The translations under genes were made by a program, and so were the position numbers. DNA of 20,903 nucleotides from an uncultured Clostridia bacterium (GTDB taxonomy: Bacteria > Bacillota > Clostridia > Christensenellales > Aristaeellaceae): contig CAKTUU010000035.1 of assembly GCA_934621505.1 (NCBI GenBank), positions 1-20,903 on the forward strand. The letters are read 5' to 3'. The notes under the pieces were generated by a model. It did no database searches and had not been told where the DNA came from. It saw only the letters and a list, made by a program, of their open reading frames with translations. Positions 13,112 through 20,348 of the stretch are shown here, piece after piece; the first letter of the stretch is position 1, and each line of letters opens with the position of its first letter.

Positions 13112-14948
13112 CTTCCTGTTCCTCCTTCCGAATAGCAGATTGTTCCTGGGGTCTGGTTTCGGACAGCCGTGCGGCCATTTCCGTCATCTGCCGCTGCATA
13201 TCCGCCACCTTCTCCTCCAGCTGGTTCCGTTCGTCCAGCAGCTTGTCCACCACCTGCCGGGCATTGGCCGCTTCCAGCTGCCGCCGTTCCAGCAGGCCGT
13301 CCGCCTCCTGACACATGCGCTTCAGGTCGCCGTTTTCCGCATCCATTTCCGCAAGCTGCGCCGGCACCTGTTCAATCTGCCGCAGGGTGGGCAGGATGCG
13401 TTCCTTGCCGTCCACCTGAAGCAGTTCAAACAACACAGACAGGGGAAAGTACTGTCCGGCGTTTACGCTCATGGAATAGGCCTGTAAAAACAGCTCGTTC
13501 TGCGCCTGCTGCCTGAGGGGGTTGCGGCGCTGCACCTGCACCTGTACGGTGTAGGGCGGCGGGGGCAGGGCGGCCGCGCCGGATGGGTGCTTGCCAAACA
13601 GCCTGTCGGGGCTTGCGTTCACCTCGCGGCGCATGCCGTCCTGTCTGCCGGTGATATACAGAACGCGCTGGGGAAGATAAAATTGGGAAATCAGCCACAT
13701 CACCTGCTCCACCATGGCTTTAAAGCCCTGGTTCAGCACTCCGGTACGCAGGCGGGTCATCTTGCCGCCCGCCTCCTGCAGGGCGCTGATGGCGCTGGCG
13801 GCGGTCACGCCGCCTACGGTTTCGCCACGGGTAAACTGGTTCTGACCGCTGTCCTGCTTAATGTCGTTTTGCAATTGCAGCATCTGCTGGGTGGCCATGC
13901 CGCCAAAGGGCTGGGTTTGCAGCCATTGCAGGGCGCTCGCGTCAATGCGGTCGCCCTCCACCACGTCGGTTTCCCAGTCCATCAGGGCCTCTTTATCCAG
14001 CCCGGCGGCCCGGTCCACCAGCAGGCGGCCCTTGCTGGCCATGCGCAGGTTCATATCGATATAGCTGGCATACCGGTTCACATAACGCATCATGGGGGCC
14101 AGCTCCTGAATCATGCCGTCGCCTACAGGCAAGCCCTCGATGGGCGTGTATACATCCAGCACAAAGGGATAGCGCCCGTGCCGGTACACATCCCGGCAAT
14201 CGCTCAGCAGCGTACCCCCCGCCAGGTACGCCACGTTGATGGTATAGCGCCGCTTGTCCGCGTCATACAGGCGGTACCAGTATTCCAGCAGCATGGCCCG
14301 GCCTTCGTCCGCCGCCCGGGGCCCGTTTTGCGCGTCCGCCAGGCCCAGCCCGCTGTATACCCCGTCCTCGCTGCCAATCAGGGAATACTGCTCGGGATAA
14401 TGCTGCCGGTACCAGCTCATGGGGTGCCAGCTTACCTTAAACACCGCCCGCGCGTCCTGCAGGCTTTCCGCCGCCGGGTCCCACAAAAACGCCTCGATGG
14501 GCCAGCGAATCAGCGCCACATTTCCCTGACCGCCGTCCATGTCCCCATCCCAGGCAATCTGGGTAACGGCCGTGCCGGTGCAAAAGCAGTCCTCCACCCG
14601 CCGCCTGTGCAGGGTTTCATAGTTGTTCTGGTGCAGCACAAAGCGCACCACATCCGTCAAATCCTCGGCCACCGCCTGCAGCTGCCTGGTTTCCGGCAGC
14701 ATCAGGGCCTCCGGCATATTGTCCATCTGATCTGCCACGCAATTATTGAAGGTAGATTTCAGGGTTTGCAGCTGCAAAGTTCGTTTATCCAGCCGTTTGC
14801 GGCCCATATCCTGCTTGGGGTCCTGCAATAGCAGAATCTTGCGGGCCTCTCTGGCCCGCTCATGCATCTCCATACAGCCGTCACGCCAGATTTGCAGCCT
14901 GCCATAGGCCTCGTCCCGAAGCTGCTGGGGCGTTAATTTGTGTTCCAT
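13071..14948 (-). CDS. portal protein (podovirus type)
   Basis: This 625-aa protein starts at ATG 14948 behind GAGGAGGAAAGT. It has the arrangement of large podovirus portals: a helical opening (DEAYGRLQIWRDGCMEMHER), LKSTFNNCVADQMDNMPEAL (about 66-85), DCFCTGTAVTQIAWDGDMDG (about 119), a wing region with VALIRWPIEAFLWDPAAESL, and the crown/stem segment VGDGMIQELAPMMRYVNRYA. The motif GGVTAASAISALQEAGGKMT (about 384-403) is characteristic of this portal class. The C-terminal 100 residues form a long coiled coil (AENGDLKRMCQEADGLLERR...KVADMQRQMTEMAARL). Twelve copies would form the DNA gate of the capsid. The tail overlaps the scaffold-like gene. Confidence 0.88.
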   Translation of the reverse strand: MEHKLTPQQLRDEAYGRLQIWRDGCMEMHERAREARKILLLQDPKQDMGRKRLDKRTLQLQTLKSTFNNCVADQMDNMPEALMLPETRQLQAVAEDLTDVVRFVLHQNNYETLHRRRVEDCFCTGTAVTQIAWDGDMDGGQGNVALIRWPIEAFLWDPAAESLQDARAVFKVSWHPMSWYRQHYPEQYSLIGSEDGVYSGLGLADAQNGPRAADEGRAMLLEYWYRLYDADKRRYTINVAYLAGGTLLSDCRDVYRHGRYPFVLDVYTPIEGLPVGDGMIQELAPMMRYVNRYASYIDMNLRMASKGRLLVDRAAGLDKEALMDWETDVVEGDRIDASALQWLQTQPFGGMATQQMLQLQNDIKQDSGQNQFTRGETVGGVTAASAISALQEAGGKMTRLRTGVLNQGFKAMVEQVMWLISQFYLPQRVLYITGRQDGMRREVNASPDRLFGKHPSGAAALPPPPYTVQVQVQRRNPLRQQAQNELFLQAYSMSVNAGQYFPLSVLFELLQVDGKERILPTLRQIEQVPAQLAEMDAENGDLKRMCQEADGLLERRQLEAANARQVVDKLLDERNQLEEKVADMQRQMTEMAARLSETRPQEQSAIRKEEQEDGNDGIPAETADE

Positions 14949-14963
14949 ACTTTCCTCCTCAGG

Positions 14964-16379
14964 TTAATTCTGGGTAAAGGGGTCGTATACAGCCGCCCGC
15001 CGCGGCGCGTCCGGCTTTTGCGGCACCGGGTGCGCCATGCAAAAGTACCGTGCCTCGTCGTAAGCGTGGTCCTCGCCGTCGGTATCCACATCCTCCGGAT
15101 AGGTCATGGAGTAGGGCAGCGCAGGCACCGTGCGGATAAAATCCCGGCAGGTGGAAAACACATACAAAAGCGGCTTGCCCTCCTCGTTGAAGCGCAGCCG
15201 CTCGTGCATTTGCATTTTTCCCGCCAGGCGGGTGTTGTCGCCGGGGCGGAAGGTAATCCCGGGCCTGCCCGGGGCCGGGGCCATCTGCTTGGCCACGCTG
15301 TCCCCCCGGGAACTGTCAAAAATGGCCGGGTCCGCCACCCGGTCCACCCGCAGGTTTTCCCGCTGTTCGCAATCCCGCTCTCTCTCCATAATGCCCTGAG
15401 CGATTTGGCCCGGTGTCAGCTTCAGGCCCACATTGGCCCGGCCCGGCTCACAGCCGTACCATTCCCGGTAGCGGTAGGCCGTGCCGTCCGGCGCGATGGC
15501 CCACCAGCCCACGCTGAACGGCTTGGTATAGCCGTGGTCAAAGCTCATATATCTGGGCCAGGACAGCGGAATATCAAAGGGCGCGATCACATGGGTTTCC
15601 CAGCGGTCCTGATAGTGCTCCGGCCGGTCGCTCCACTCAGTAAACACCTGACCCTCAAAGGCGTTCCAGTCGCCATGCAGCAGCGCGTTGCGCAGGGCCT
15701 GGGGCTTGTTTTCCAGCTGAAAGACGTAGTCCTCGCCGATAAAGGGGTTTTCCGTCGCCAAACTGGGAATGTACTGCATGCGAAATTCCCTGGTTTTGCC
15801 GGTGGCGCTGCTGGTCACCCGGCGGCTGAACACCTGCATATAGGGCGCCGCGTCCACAAACATCTTTTTCACCCAGCCATGGCCGATGTCTCCCGGGTTG
15901 GAGGCGCTGCGCACGCAGGGCCGGATTTTCAGGCTTTTTTTGGCCCGCAGACGGGTTTTCAGAAAATCGTAAATTTCCGCCTCAAAGCTGGTCAATTCGT
16001 CAAAATACAGCCACTGAATCTCCGCGCCTTTGTAGTTGTACATATCGGAAATATGGGCGCAGTGGCGGAAGCAGATGCGGGACCCGTTGGGAAAGGCCAT
16101 TTCATGCCGGCTGGCGTTATACTTGCCCAAATCTTTGGGATAGCTGTCCAGCGCCTCCCGAATGATGGTATCCTCCAGTTCCGAATAGGTACGGCGAAAA
16201 ATATAGGCGCTGGTGTGGGCGTAGGTCAGGCAGCGAAACAGCGCGTCCATCACAATGGCCTTGCTCTTGCCTCCGCCCGCCGCGCCCCCAAACAGCACCT
16301 CGTCCGCACTGGAGGCGTGAAACAGCTTCTGCTTGGACGTGGGCGAATATTGGATGGTAAAAACGTCAGGTCTCCTCAT
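14964..16379 (-). CDS. terL: terminase large subunit (ATPase and nuclease)
   Basis: This 471-aa protein pumps and cuts DNA during packaging. The start is ATG 16379 (MRRPDVFTIQYSPTSKQ), behind GGAGG and 14 bases inside the small terminase gene; an upstream TTG is less likely. The ATPase domain shows Walker A GAAGGGKS (about 32-39) and Walker B WLYFDE (about 123-128). The C-terminal RNase H-like nuclease has the acidic triad context: YMSFDHGYTKPFSVGWW, then RVADPAIFDSSRGDS, then DHAYDEARYF near the end. Length and motifs are complete, so the motor should be functional. No cos or pac site can be recognised, so the packaging mode cannot be told. Confidence 0.93.
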   Translation of the reverse strand: MRRPDVFTIQYSPTSKQKLFHASSADEVLFGGAAGGGKSKAIVMDALFRCLTYAHTSAYIFRRTYSELEDTIIREALDSYPKDLGKYNASRHEMAFPNGSRICFRHCAHISDMYNYKGAEIQWLYFDELTSFEAEIYDFLKTRLRAKKSLKIRPCVRSASNPGDIGHGWVKKMFVDAAPYMQVFSRRVTSSATGKTREFRMQYIPSLATENPFIGEDYVFQLENKPQALRNALLHGDWNAFEGQVFTEWSDRPEHYQDRWETHVIAPFDIPLSWPRYMSFDHGYTKPFSVGWWAIAPDGTAYRYREWYGCEPGRANVGLKLTPGQIAQGIMERERDCEQRENLRVDRVADPAIFDSSRGDSVAKQMAPAPGRPGITFRPGDNTRLAGKMQMHERLRFNEEGKPLLYVFSTCRDFIRTVPALPYSMTYPEDVDTDGEDHAYDEARYFCMAHPVPQKPDAPRRAAVYDPFTQN

Positions 16380-16740
16380 GCCCCACCTCCGGCGGCATGC
16401 CAATATCCGGCATGCCCTCCACGCGCACCACCAGTTCCCGCCCGCTCAGCTGGGAGGCCGCGTCGCCAAACTGGTCCAGCGCCTCATGCACCGCCCGCTG
16501 GGCCACTGTGGGGTTTTCATCCCCCATCATGCGCTGCACGCTGGTCACGGCCCTGGCGTAGCTCATCACCTTGGTGCGCAAAACGCCCTCCTGGTACATC
16601 TCCATCACCCGGGGGTCCCGCATCCATTCGTACAGGGTTTCCACATTGCAGCCCACATCGTGGGCCACCTCGTACACGCCCCGGCCGTCCGCCAACAGCT
16701 GAGCCGCCTTTTTCATTCCCTTCGTCAATTTGCCTTTCAT
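16366..16740 (-). CDS. terS: terminase small subunit
   Basis: This 124-aa protein recognises DNA and feeds it to the large terminase. Two adjacent ATGs occur (16743 and 16740). The second is preferred because GGGGAGG is then six bases away. The N-terminus has a helix-turn-helix: KGMKKAAQLLADGRGVYEVA, then HDVGCNVETLYEWMRDPRV (about 6-45). A helical oligomerisation segment follows (RTKVMSYARAVTSVQRMMGD...AQRAVHEALDQFGDAA). The C-terminal tail (about 90-124) overlaps the terL start. Specificity cannot be predicted: a relaxed DNA preference would favour random packaging, as in gene transfer agents, but nothing in the sequence settles this. Confidence 0.82.
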   Translation of the reverse strand: MKGKLTKGMKKAAQLLADGRGVYEVAHDVGCNVETLYEWMRDPRVMEMYQEGVLRTKVMSYARAVTSVQRMMGDENPTVAQRAVHEALDQFGDAASQLSGRELVVRVEGMPDIGMPPEVGHEET

Positions 16741-16805
16741 CATCTACCTCCCCTAAAAGCAAAACCCGCGGGGCAACTGGCGTCGTCCTGCGGGTCGTTC
16801 TTCAT
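16740..16805 (-). CDS. possible 21-codon leader ORF before terS
   Basis: ATG at 16805 opens an ORF for MKNDPQDDASCPAGFAFRGG plus a final Arg, whose TGA overlaps the two ATGs of terS. It starts only about 7 bases after the expected transcription start of the promoter at 16819-16847, so it would be nearly leaderless. A hairpin (ACCCGC.../GCGGGT) lies inside it. It may couple translation into terS, or be chance. No Shine-Dalgarno is visible. Confidence 0.3.
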   Translation of the reverse strand: MKNDPQDDASCPAGFAFRGGR

Positions 16806-16818
16806 TTTTGACGGTATC

Positions 16819-16847
16819 ACTATAACATGGAAAAAGGTGAATTACAA
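16819..16847 (-). promoter_or_regulatory. possible internal promoter before the terminase genes
   Basis: TTGTAA (16842-16847) and TATAGT (16819-16824) are 17 bases apart on the minus strand. The -35 overlaps the stop codon of the sigma-like regulator gene. It lies in the only sizeable gap (about 100 bases) near the cluster start, so the virion genes could have their own late promoter, possibly activated by the regulator upstream. The -35 match is moderate (4 of 6). Confidence 0.45.
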
Positions 16848-17306
16848 TGTCCTGTTTTGCTTAAGCTCCTGCAGGGCCTCCCCATGCAGCTTGTGGGTCC
16901 AGCGCAGGCTGAAGTGCAGCCGGTCGGCGATTTCCTGCCAGTCATACCCGCACAGATAGCGCAGCTGAAGCACCGACCGGTACCGTTCGTCCCGCAATGT
17001 GGCAATCAGCTTTTCCGCCTCGCGGGTATACTGCATCAGCTGGCTGATTTCCTTTTCCAGCTCGGCATGCACGTCCACCATTTCCAGCACATACTGCTCC
17101 ACCTTGCTGCGCCCGGGGGTGCCGCTCAGGCGCAGGGCGTCGGTACGTCCCGTGGCGCGCGTCGCCATTTCCCGGTACTTTTCCGCTCTGGCGCACAGCA
17201 CCTCCGCCCGCAGGTGGGCATGGCGTACTTCTCTCAGGTAGTCTTTGATCTCCAGGCTCGTTTCCTTGGTCACCATTTCTTGCTCGCCCTGTAACAGTCT
17301 TGTCAT
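16842..17306 (-). CDS. phage late regulator with sigma-70 region 4-like HTH
   Basis: This 154-aa protein starts at ATG 17306 (MTRLLQGEQEM), chosen because GGAGG lies 8 bases upstream; an ATG five codons earlier lacks a ribosome binding site. Residues about 15-105 form a long helical region (DYLREVRHAHLRAEVLCARA...EKEISQLMQYTREAEKL). The C-terminal region (about 108-150) is RYRSVLQLRYLCGYDWQEIA, then DRLHFSLRWTHKLHGEALQEL, a helix-turn-helix like sigma-70 region 4. This is the layout of ArpU/RinA/DUF1492-type regulators, which sit just before terminase genes in Bacillota phages and activate late transcription. It is the first gene after the SOS-like promoter, so it may be the switch for the cluster. 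Confidence 0.75.
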   Translation of the reverse strand: MTRLLQGEQEMVTKETSLEIKDYLREVRHAHLRAEVLCARAEKYREMATRATGRTDALRLSGTPGRSKVEQYVLEMVDVHAELEKEISQLMQYTREAEKLIATLRDERYRSVLQLRYLCGYDWQEIADRLHFSLRWTHKLHGEALQELKQNRTL

Positions 17307-17329
17307 GCGCTTCGCCTCCATATGAATAC

Positions 17330-17341
17330 GAACTGTTGTTC
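17330..17341. promoter_or_regulatory. LexA (DinR)-type SOS box
   Basis: GAAC-TGTT-GTTC on the plus strand, within CGAACTGTTGTTCC. The arms match the Gram-positive LexA consensus CGAAC(N4)GTTCG/C exactly; the central bases are less typical. It lies about 12 to 23 bases downstream of the expected start of transcription from the promoter at 17360-17388, where a bound repressor would block initiation or early elongation. The eight fixed bases would be expected about 0.3 times in 20.9 kb by chance, so its location in this promoter is telling. Confidence 0.7.
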
Positions 17342-17359
17342 CCCTTCTGTGTAAAACAA

Positions 17360-17388
17360 ATTATACGACCCGCTCTTTCAAATGTCAA
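17360..17388 (-). promoter_or_regulatory. perfect consensus promoter driving the phage cluster
   Basis: On the minus strand TTGACA (17383-17388) and TATAAT (17360-17365) are separated by exactly 17 bases. Both hexamers match the sigma-A consensus fully. It fires leftward into the regulator and virion genes. Such a strong promoter must be held off, and the LexA-type box just downstream is the obvious candidate. Two AGACAAAA repeats 10 bases apart (17415-17432, plus-strand reading) lie upstream and could be a further regulator site. Confidence 0.85.
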
Positions 17389-17428
17389 CAAAAAGGAGTA
17401 AAATGTTCATAATGAGACAAAAGTAGAC

Positions 17429-17465
17429 AAAAAAGACTCACGGAAGCATTTCTGTTCCATGAGTC
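17429..17465 (-). terminator. intrinsic terminator of the hpt operon
   Basis: On the minus strand GACTCA-x-GGAA pairs with TTCC-x-TGAGTC around a 9-base loop, with one mismatch, and is followed by TTTTTT. It starts about 27 bases after the hpt stop and separates host transcription from the phage promoter. Confidence 0.85.
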
Positions 17466-17492
17466 AACTTTGATAAAATACGAACAGCCCGC

Positions 17493-18056
17493 TTATTCCT
17501 TTCCCTCATAAATCCGGGGAGCCAGCACGCCGATATCCGGCAGGTTGCGGTACACCTCGTCATAATCCAGGCCATAGCCCACCACAAAGGCGTCGGGAAT
17601 GTCAAAGCAGAAGTAATCCACCGTCAGGGGCGCTACCCGGCGCGCGGGCTTATCCAGCAGAGCGGCAATGCGCAGGCTGGAAGCGCCCCGGGACAGCAGC
17701 AGCTTTTTGATGTAGTTCAGCGTCATGCCGCTGTCCACAATATCCTCCACAATAATCACGTCCCGGCCCAGAATGCTGCGGTCCAAATCTTTAATCAACC
17801 GTACCTCGCCGCTGGACTTGGTGCTTGCGCCGTAGCTGGACACCACCATAAAGTCAATTTCCAGCGGCAAATCCACCTGACGAATCAAATCGGCAAAAAA
17901 CATGCTGGCGCCCTTCAGGATGCACACAAACACGGGCCTCTTGCCCTGATAGTCCTCCGTAATGCGCTTTCCCAGCTTTTCCACGGCATCCTTCAGCTGG
18001 TCGCGGGTAATCAAAATGCTTTCCAGGTCATTGTACAGGCTGTGTTCGTTTTCCAT
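17493..18056 (-). CDS. hpt: hypoxanthine phosphoribosyltransferase
   Basis: This 187-aa protein makes IMP or GMP from hypoxanthine or guanine plus PRPP in purine salvage. The start is ATG behind AAAGGAGTGAG, 7 bases after the tilS stop. Motifs are complete: VFVCILKGASMFFADLIRQ (about 42-60), the flexible loop SSYGASTKSSGEV (73-85), the PRPP-binding VIIVEDIVDSGMTLNYI (about 100-116), then ALLDKPARR and DYFCFDIPDAFVVGYGLDYD near the C-terminus. Length is normal. In many Bacillota the order is tilS-hpt-ftsH; here a terminator and the phage cluster follow instead of ftsH. Confidence 0.96.
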   Translation of the reverse strand: MENEHSLYNDLESILITRDQLKDAVEKLGKRITEDYQGKRPVFVCILKGASMFFADLIRQVDLPLEIDFMVVSSYGASTKSSGEVRLIKDLDRSILGRDVIIVEDIVDSGMTLNYIKKLLLSRGASSLRIAALLDKPARRVAPLTVDYFCFDIPDAFVVGYGLDYDEVYRNLPDIGVLAPRIYEGKE

Positions 18057-18063
18057 GACAAGC

Positions 18064-19482
18064 TCACTCCTTTGTGTAATGGGACAGGAAGGGAATTTCT
18101 TGGGTAAGGGACAGGCGCAGGCCGGCGCATTGAGCGGGCTGGCGCATCTCTTCCGCCATGCACAGGCCTGGAATCCACAAAATCCGGCTGCCGACAGCCA
18201 GCACGGGCAGCGCCTGCCGAAGCGGCCTGTCCACCTGCCGGTCCGTCAGATAGCGGCGCAGAGGTTTGCTTCCCGGCGCTCCCAGGGGATGAATTACATC
18301 CCCCGGTCTTGGCAGCCGCAGCGCCGGATGGCACTCCAATACGGCTTCTGAAAGCACCGCCCAGTCCGCCTGACGGGGCGGCGGGCCCTGATAAGCCTCC
18401 GCCCGGAACACACCCCAGGGCAGGCGATATTGCGTCTGCTCTTTGCAAACCGGCACGCCGTTTTCCATGGGCAGGGGAAGCAGCGCCTCCCCAGTTTGGG
18501 CGGTCAGGTGCAGGTAATCCCGACCCGCCGCGGCCCTCAGTCCGCCGGGCAGGTTCAGGGGTCCGGCCCCTTGCAGCAGCCCGCACAGCGCCAGCGTGTC
18601 ATCGTAGCTCAGGCTTCGCTCCCGGGGCAGACCGCCGCAGGTTTCCAGCCCTTCCGCCCACCAGCGGCGCAGACATCTTCGTACCAGCGCGGGTTCCGCC
18701 TGACGCAAAACCGCCTTGTCCAACGCAAATACGCCGGGTCCCCGCAGCAGGCAGCGGTCATACAGAGCGTTCGCCTGAGCGGATAAAAAATCTTCGTCCA
18801 CAGACAGGCTCCGGGCCGTCCGGGCCACATGGCGAGCCGCTCCGGGAAAAAGCGCTTCCAGCTTTGGCATAACCTGCAGCCGCAGCGCGTTGCGGGGAGT
18901 AACCGCCTGCTGGTTGCTGGCGTCCTGCCGGTAGGGAATTTTCTGCTCCGCCAGCCAGTCCACCAGCTCCGTTTTGCCCAGCGCCAGAAAGGGCCGCACC
19001 TGCACGCCGCCGCCAAAGGGGGCGCACAGACGCATGCCGCAAAGTCCTTCCATGCCCGCGCCCCGCAGCAGGTGCATTAGCATCGTTTCCGCCTGATCGT
19101 CCCGGTGATGGGCCGTCAGCAGCGCGTCCATCGACCGCAGGCTCATCAGCCGGGCAAAAATCTCCCGCCGCCGCTGGCGGGCCAGGGTTTCCATGCCCGC
19201 GTCCTCCATGGTGCCGGTCAGCCCCGCTTTTTCCACATGCAGGGACACGTTCCACTGAGCGCACAGGTGGCGAACCAGTTCCTCATCCGCCAGGGAATCC
19301 GCCCCCCGCAGGCCGTGCTGCACATGCGCCGCTTCCAGCGCAAAGCCGTCCCTGTCCCGCAGCAGAACCAGCGCCCGCAGCAGCGCCACGCTGTCGGCCC
19401 CGCCGCTGACGGCGCACAGCAGCCGTCCCTTCTTTAGCCCACAGGCCTGCAACGCCTGCTCCACCGCTTCCACCGGGGTCAC
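18064..19482 (-). CDS. tilS: tRNA(Ile)-lysidine synthase
   Basis: This 472-aa protein modifies C34 of the CAU-anticodon tRNA to lysidine, which is essential for reading AUA as Ile. The start is GTG 19482, overlapping the previous stop (GTGA). The PP-loop ATP-binding motif is LLCAVSGGADSVALLRALVL (SGGADS at 26-31). It is followed by AAHVQHGLRGADSLADEELV (about 54-73) and LTAHHRDDQAETMLMHLLRG (about 120-139), all hallmarks of TilS. The C-terminal part carries GDVIHPLGAPGSKPLRRYLT, the tRNA-binding TilS_C domain. It is in one operon with hpt downstream and the DUF4364-like gene upstream. Confidence 0.95.
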   Translation of the reverse strand: MTPVEAVEQALQACGLKKGRLLCAVSGGADSVALLRALVLLRDRDGFALEAAHVQHGLRGADSLADEELVRHLCAQWNVSLHVEKAGLTGTMEDAGMETLARQRRREIFARLMSLRSMDALLTAHHRDDQAETMLMHLLRGAGMEGLCGMRLCAPFGGGVQVRPFLALGKTELVDWLAEQKIPYRQDASNQQAVTPRNALRLQVMPKLEALFPGAARHVARTARSLSVDEDFLSAQANALYDRCLLRGPGVFALDKAVLRQAEPALVRRCLRRWWAEGLETCGGLPRERSLSYDDTLALCGLLQGAGPLNLPGGLRAAAGRDYLHLTAQTGEALLPLPMENGVPVCKEQTQYRLPWGVFRAEAYQGPPPRQADWAVLSEAVLECHPALRLPRPGDVIHPLGAPGSKPLRRYLTDRQVDRPLRQALPVLAVGSRILWIPGLCMAEEMRQPAQCAGLRLSLTQEIPFLSHYTKE

Positions 19483-20267
19483 AAGGCCACCTCGTCAATC
19501 CACTGGGTCAGCTTTTTCGCCAGCGTCTCGCCCTGACGGTCCGCCGCCAGCGCCCATTGCCGCGCCGACGTCTCGTCCGGCCACAGCAGCAGCAGCGTAT
19601 ATTCCGCACGGCTTTCCCGCAGGCATACCGCCGCGCCGTGCTCGCTGCCCCCATAGCCGCACAGCAGAGGACTGCCGGGCCTGGCTTCCTCAATCGCCTG
19701 TTCCTGCGGCACAACCGGCACGTCTCCCCGCTCCGTTTCTACAGGCAGGGTATACAGCAGGGTCAGCAGACGGGACGCCAGCCGGTCAAAGCCCTTCACC
19801 AGCCGCTGGGTCAGGCTGCTTTCACGGCTGGTCAGCCTCACCAGCAGGGTGGGCACGTCCTCCTCCAGCACCACGCACCTGGCGCGGAAGCAGCCATTCT
19901 GCGCCCGCTCGTACCCGGCGCGCATGTGCCGCCGCTCGTTCAGCTGGGCTGCGTACTTGGGGGCTTCCTGCAAAATGCGCTGGCAGTCGGTATGAATCAG
20001 CCGGTGCTGAAACAGCGCCAGATGTTTTTCCCCCTCCGGGGTCAGGTACAGCATGCCCGCCACCGCGCCGTTGCCCTCCGCCACAGCGCCGTCGCTTTTT
20101 AATTCGTCCAGCAGCAGGCAAAAGGGCAGGTAATCCATCAGTTCCATCCGGGCCACAAAGGGCCACAGCTGCTCCTGGGTTACCAGACCCAGCGTCTTTA
20201 AGCAAAACAGCACGCGCAGTTTGTTTTCTACATCCGACACCCTGCGCTTGGGCGACAACAGCGGCAT
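19479..20267 (-). CDS. DUF4364-like protein with N-terminal winged helix
   Basis: This 262-aa protein starts at ATG 20267 (MPLLSPKRRVSD), chosen because AAGGAGGAAATC lies just upstream; a start 16 codons earlier has no ribosome binding site. Residues about 15-95 look like a winged helix-turn-helix: NKLRVLFCLKTLGLVTQEQL, then LLLDELKSDGAVAEGNG and MLYLTPEGEKHLALF. This fits the DUF4364 family of Clostridia, small cytosolic proteins of unknown role. The middle region is Arg/Ala-rich and the C-terminus has YTLLLLWPDETSARQWALAA. It is coupled to tilS by a GTGA overlap. It may be a transcriptional regulator, but no target is indicated. Confidence 0.6.
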   Translation of the reverse strand: MPLLSPKRRVSDVENKLRVLFCLKTLGLVTQEQLWPFVARMELMDYLPFCLLLDELKSDGAVAEGNGAVAGMLYLTPEGEKHLALFQHRLIHTDCQRILQEAPKYAAQLNERRHMRAGYERAQNGCFRARCVVLEEDVPTLLVRLTSRESSLTQRLVKGFDRLASRLLTLLYTLPVETERGDVPVVPQEQAIEEARPGSPLLCGYGGSEHGAAVCLRESRAEYTLLLLWPDETSARQWALAADRQGETLAKKLTQWIDEVAL

Positions 20268-20304
20268 GATTTCCTCCTTGGCTTGGTTGGTACAAATGAA
20301 GAAT

Positions 20305-20326
20305 GGGCAAAGCATCCGCCTTGCCC
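20305..20326 (-). terminator. hairpin between the HPr-like and DUF4364-like genes
   Basis: On the minus strand GGGCAAGGC pairs with GCTTTGCCC (one wobble) around GGAT, then ATTCTTCATTTGT follows. The U-tract is weak, so partial termination or attenuation between the two genes is more likely than a full stop. Confidence 0.5.
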
Positions 20327-20348
20327 AAAGCGCCCGTCATGGAGTCGG

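Noticed and set aside
14940..16811. Plus-strand open frame of 623 codons opposite the terminase gene
   Set aside because: The minus strand encodes a clear TerL with Walker motifs; the plus frame is a shadow without a start signal.
3777..17453. Short shared word CATTTCTG near both ends of the phage cluster, as a possible attachment-site repeat
   Set aside because: Eight bases shared between two windows of about 150 bases is expected by chance roughly 0.3 to 0.4 times. No longer match was found.
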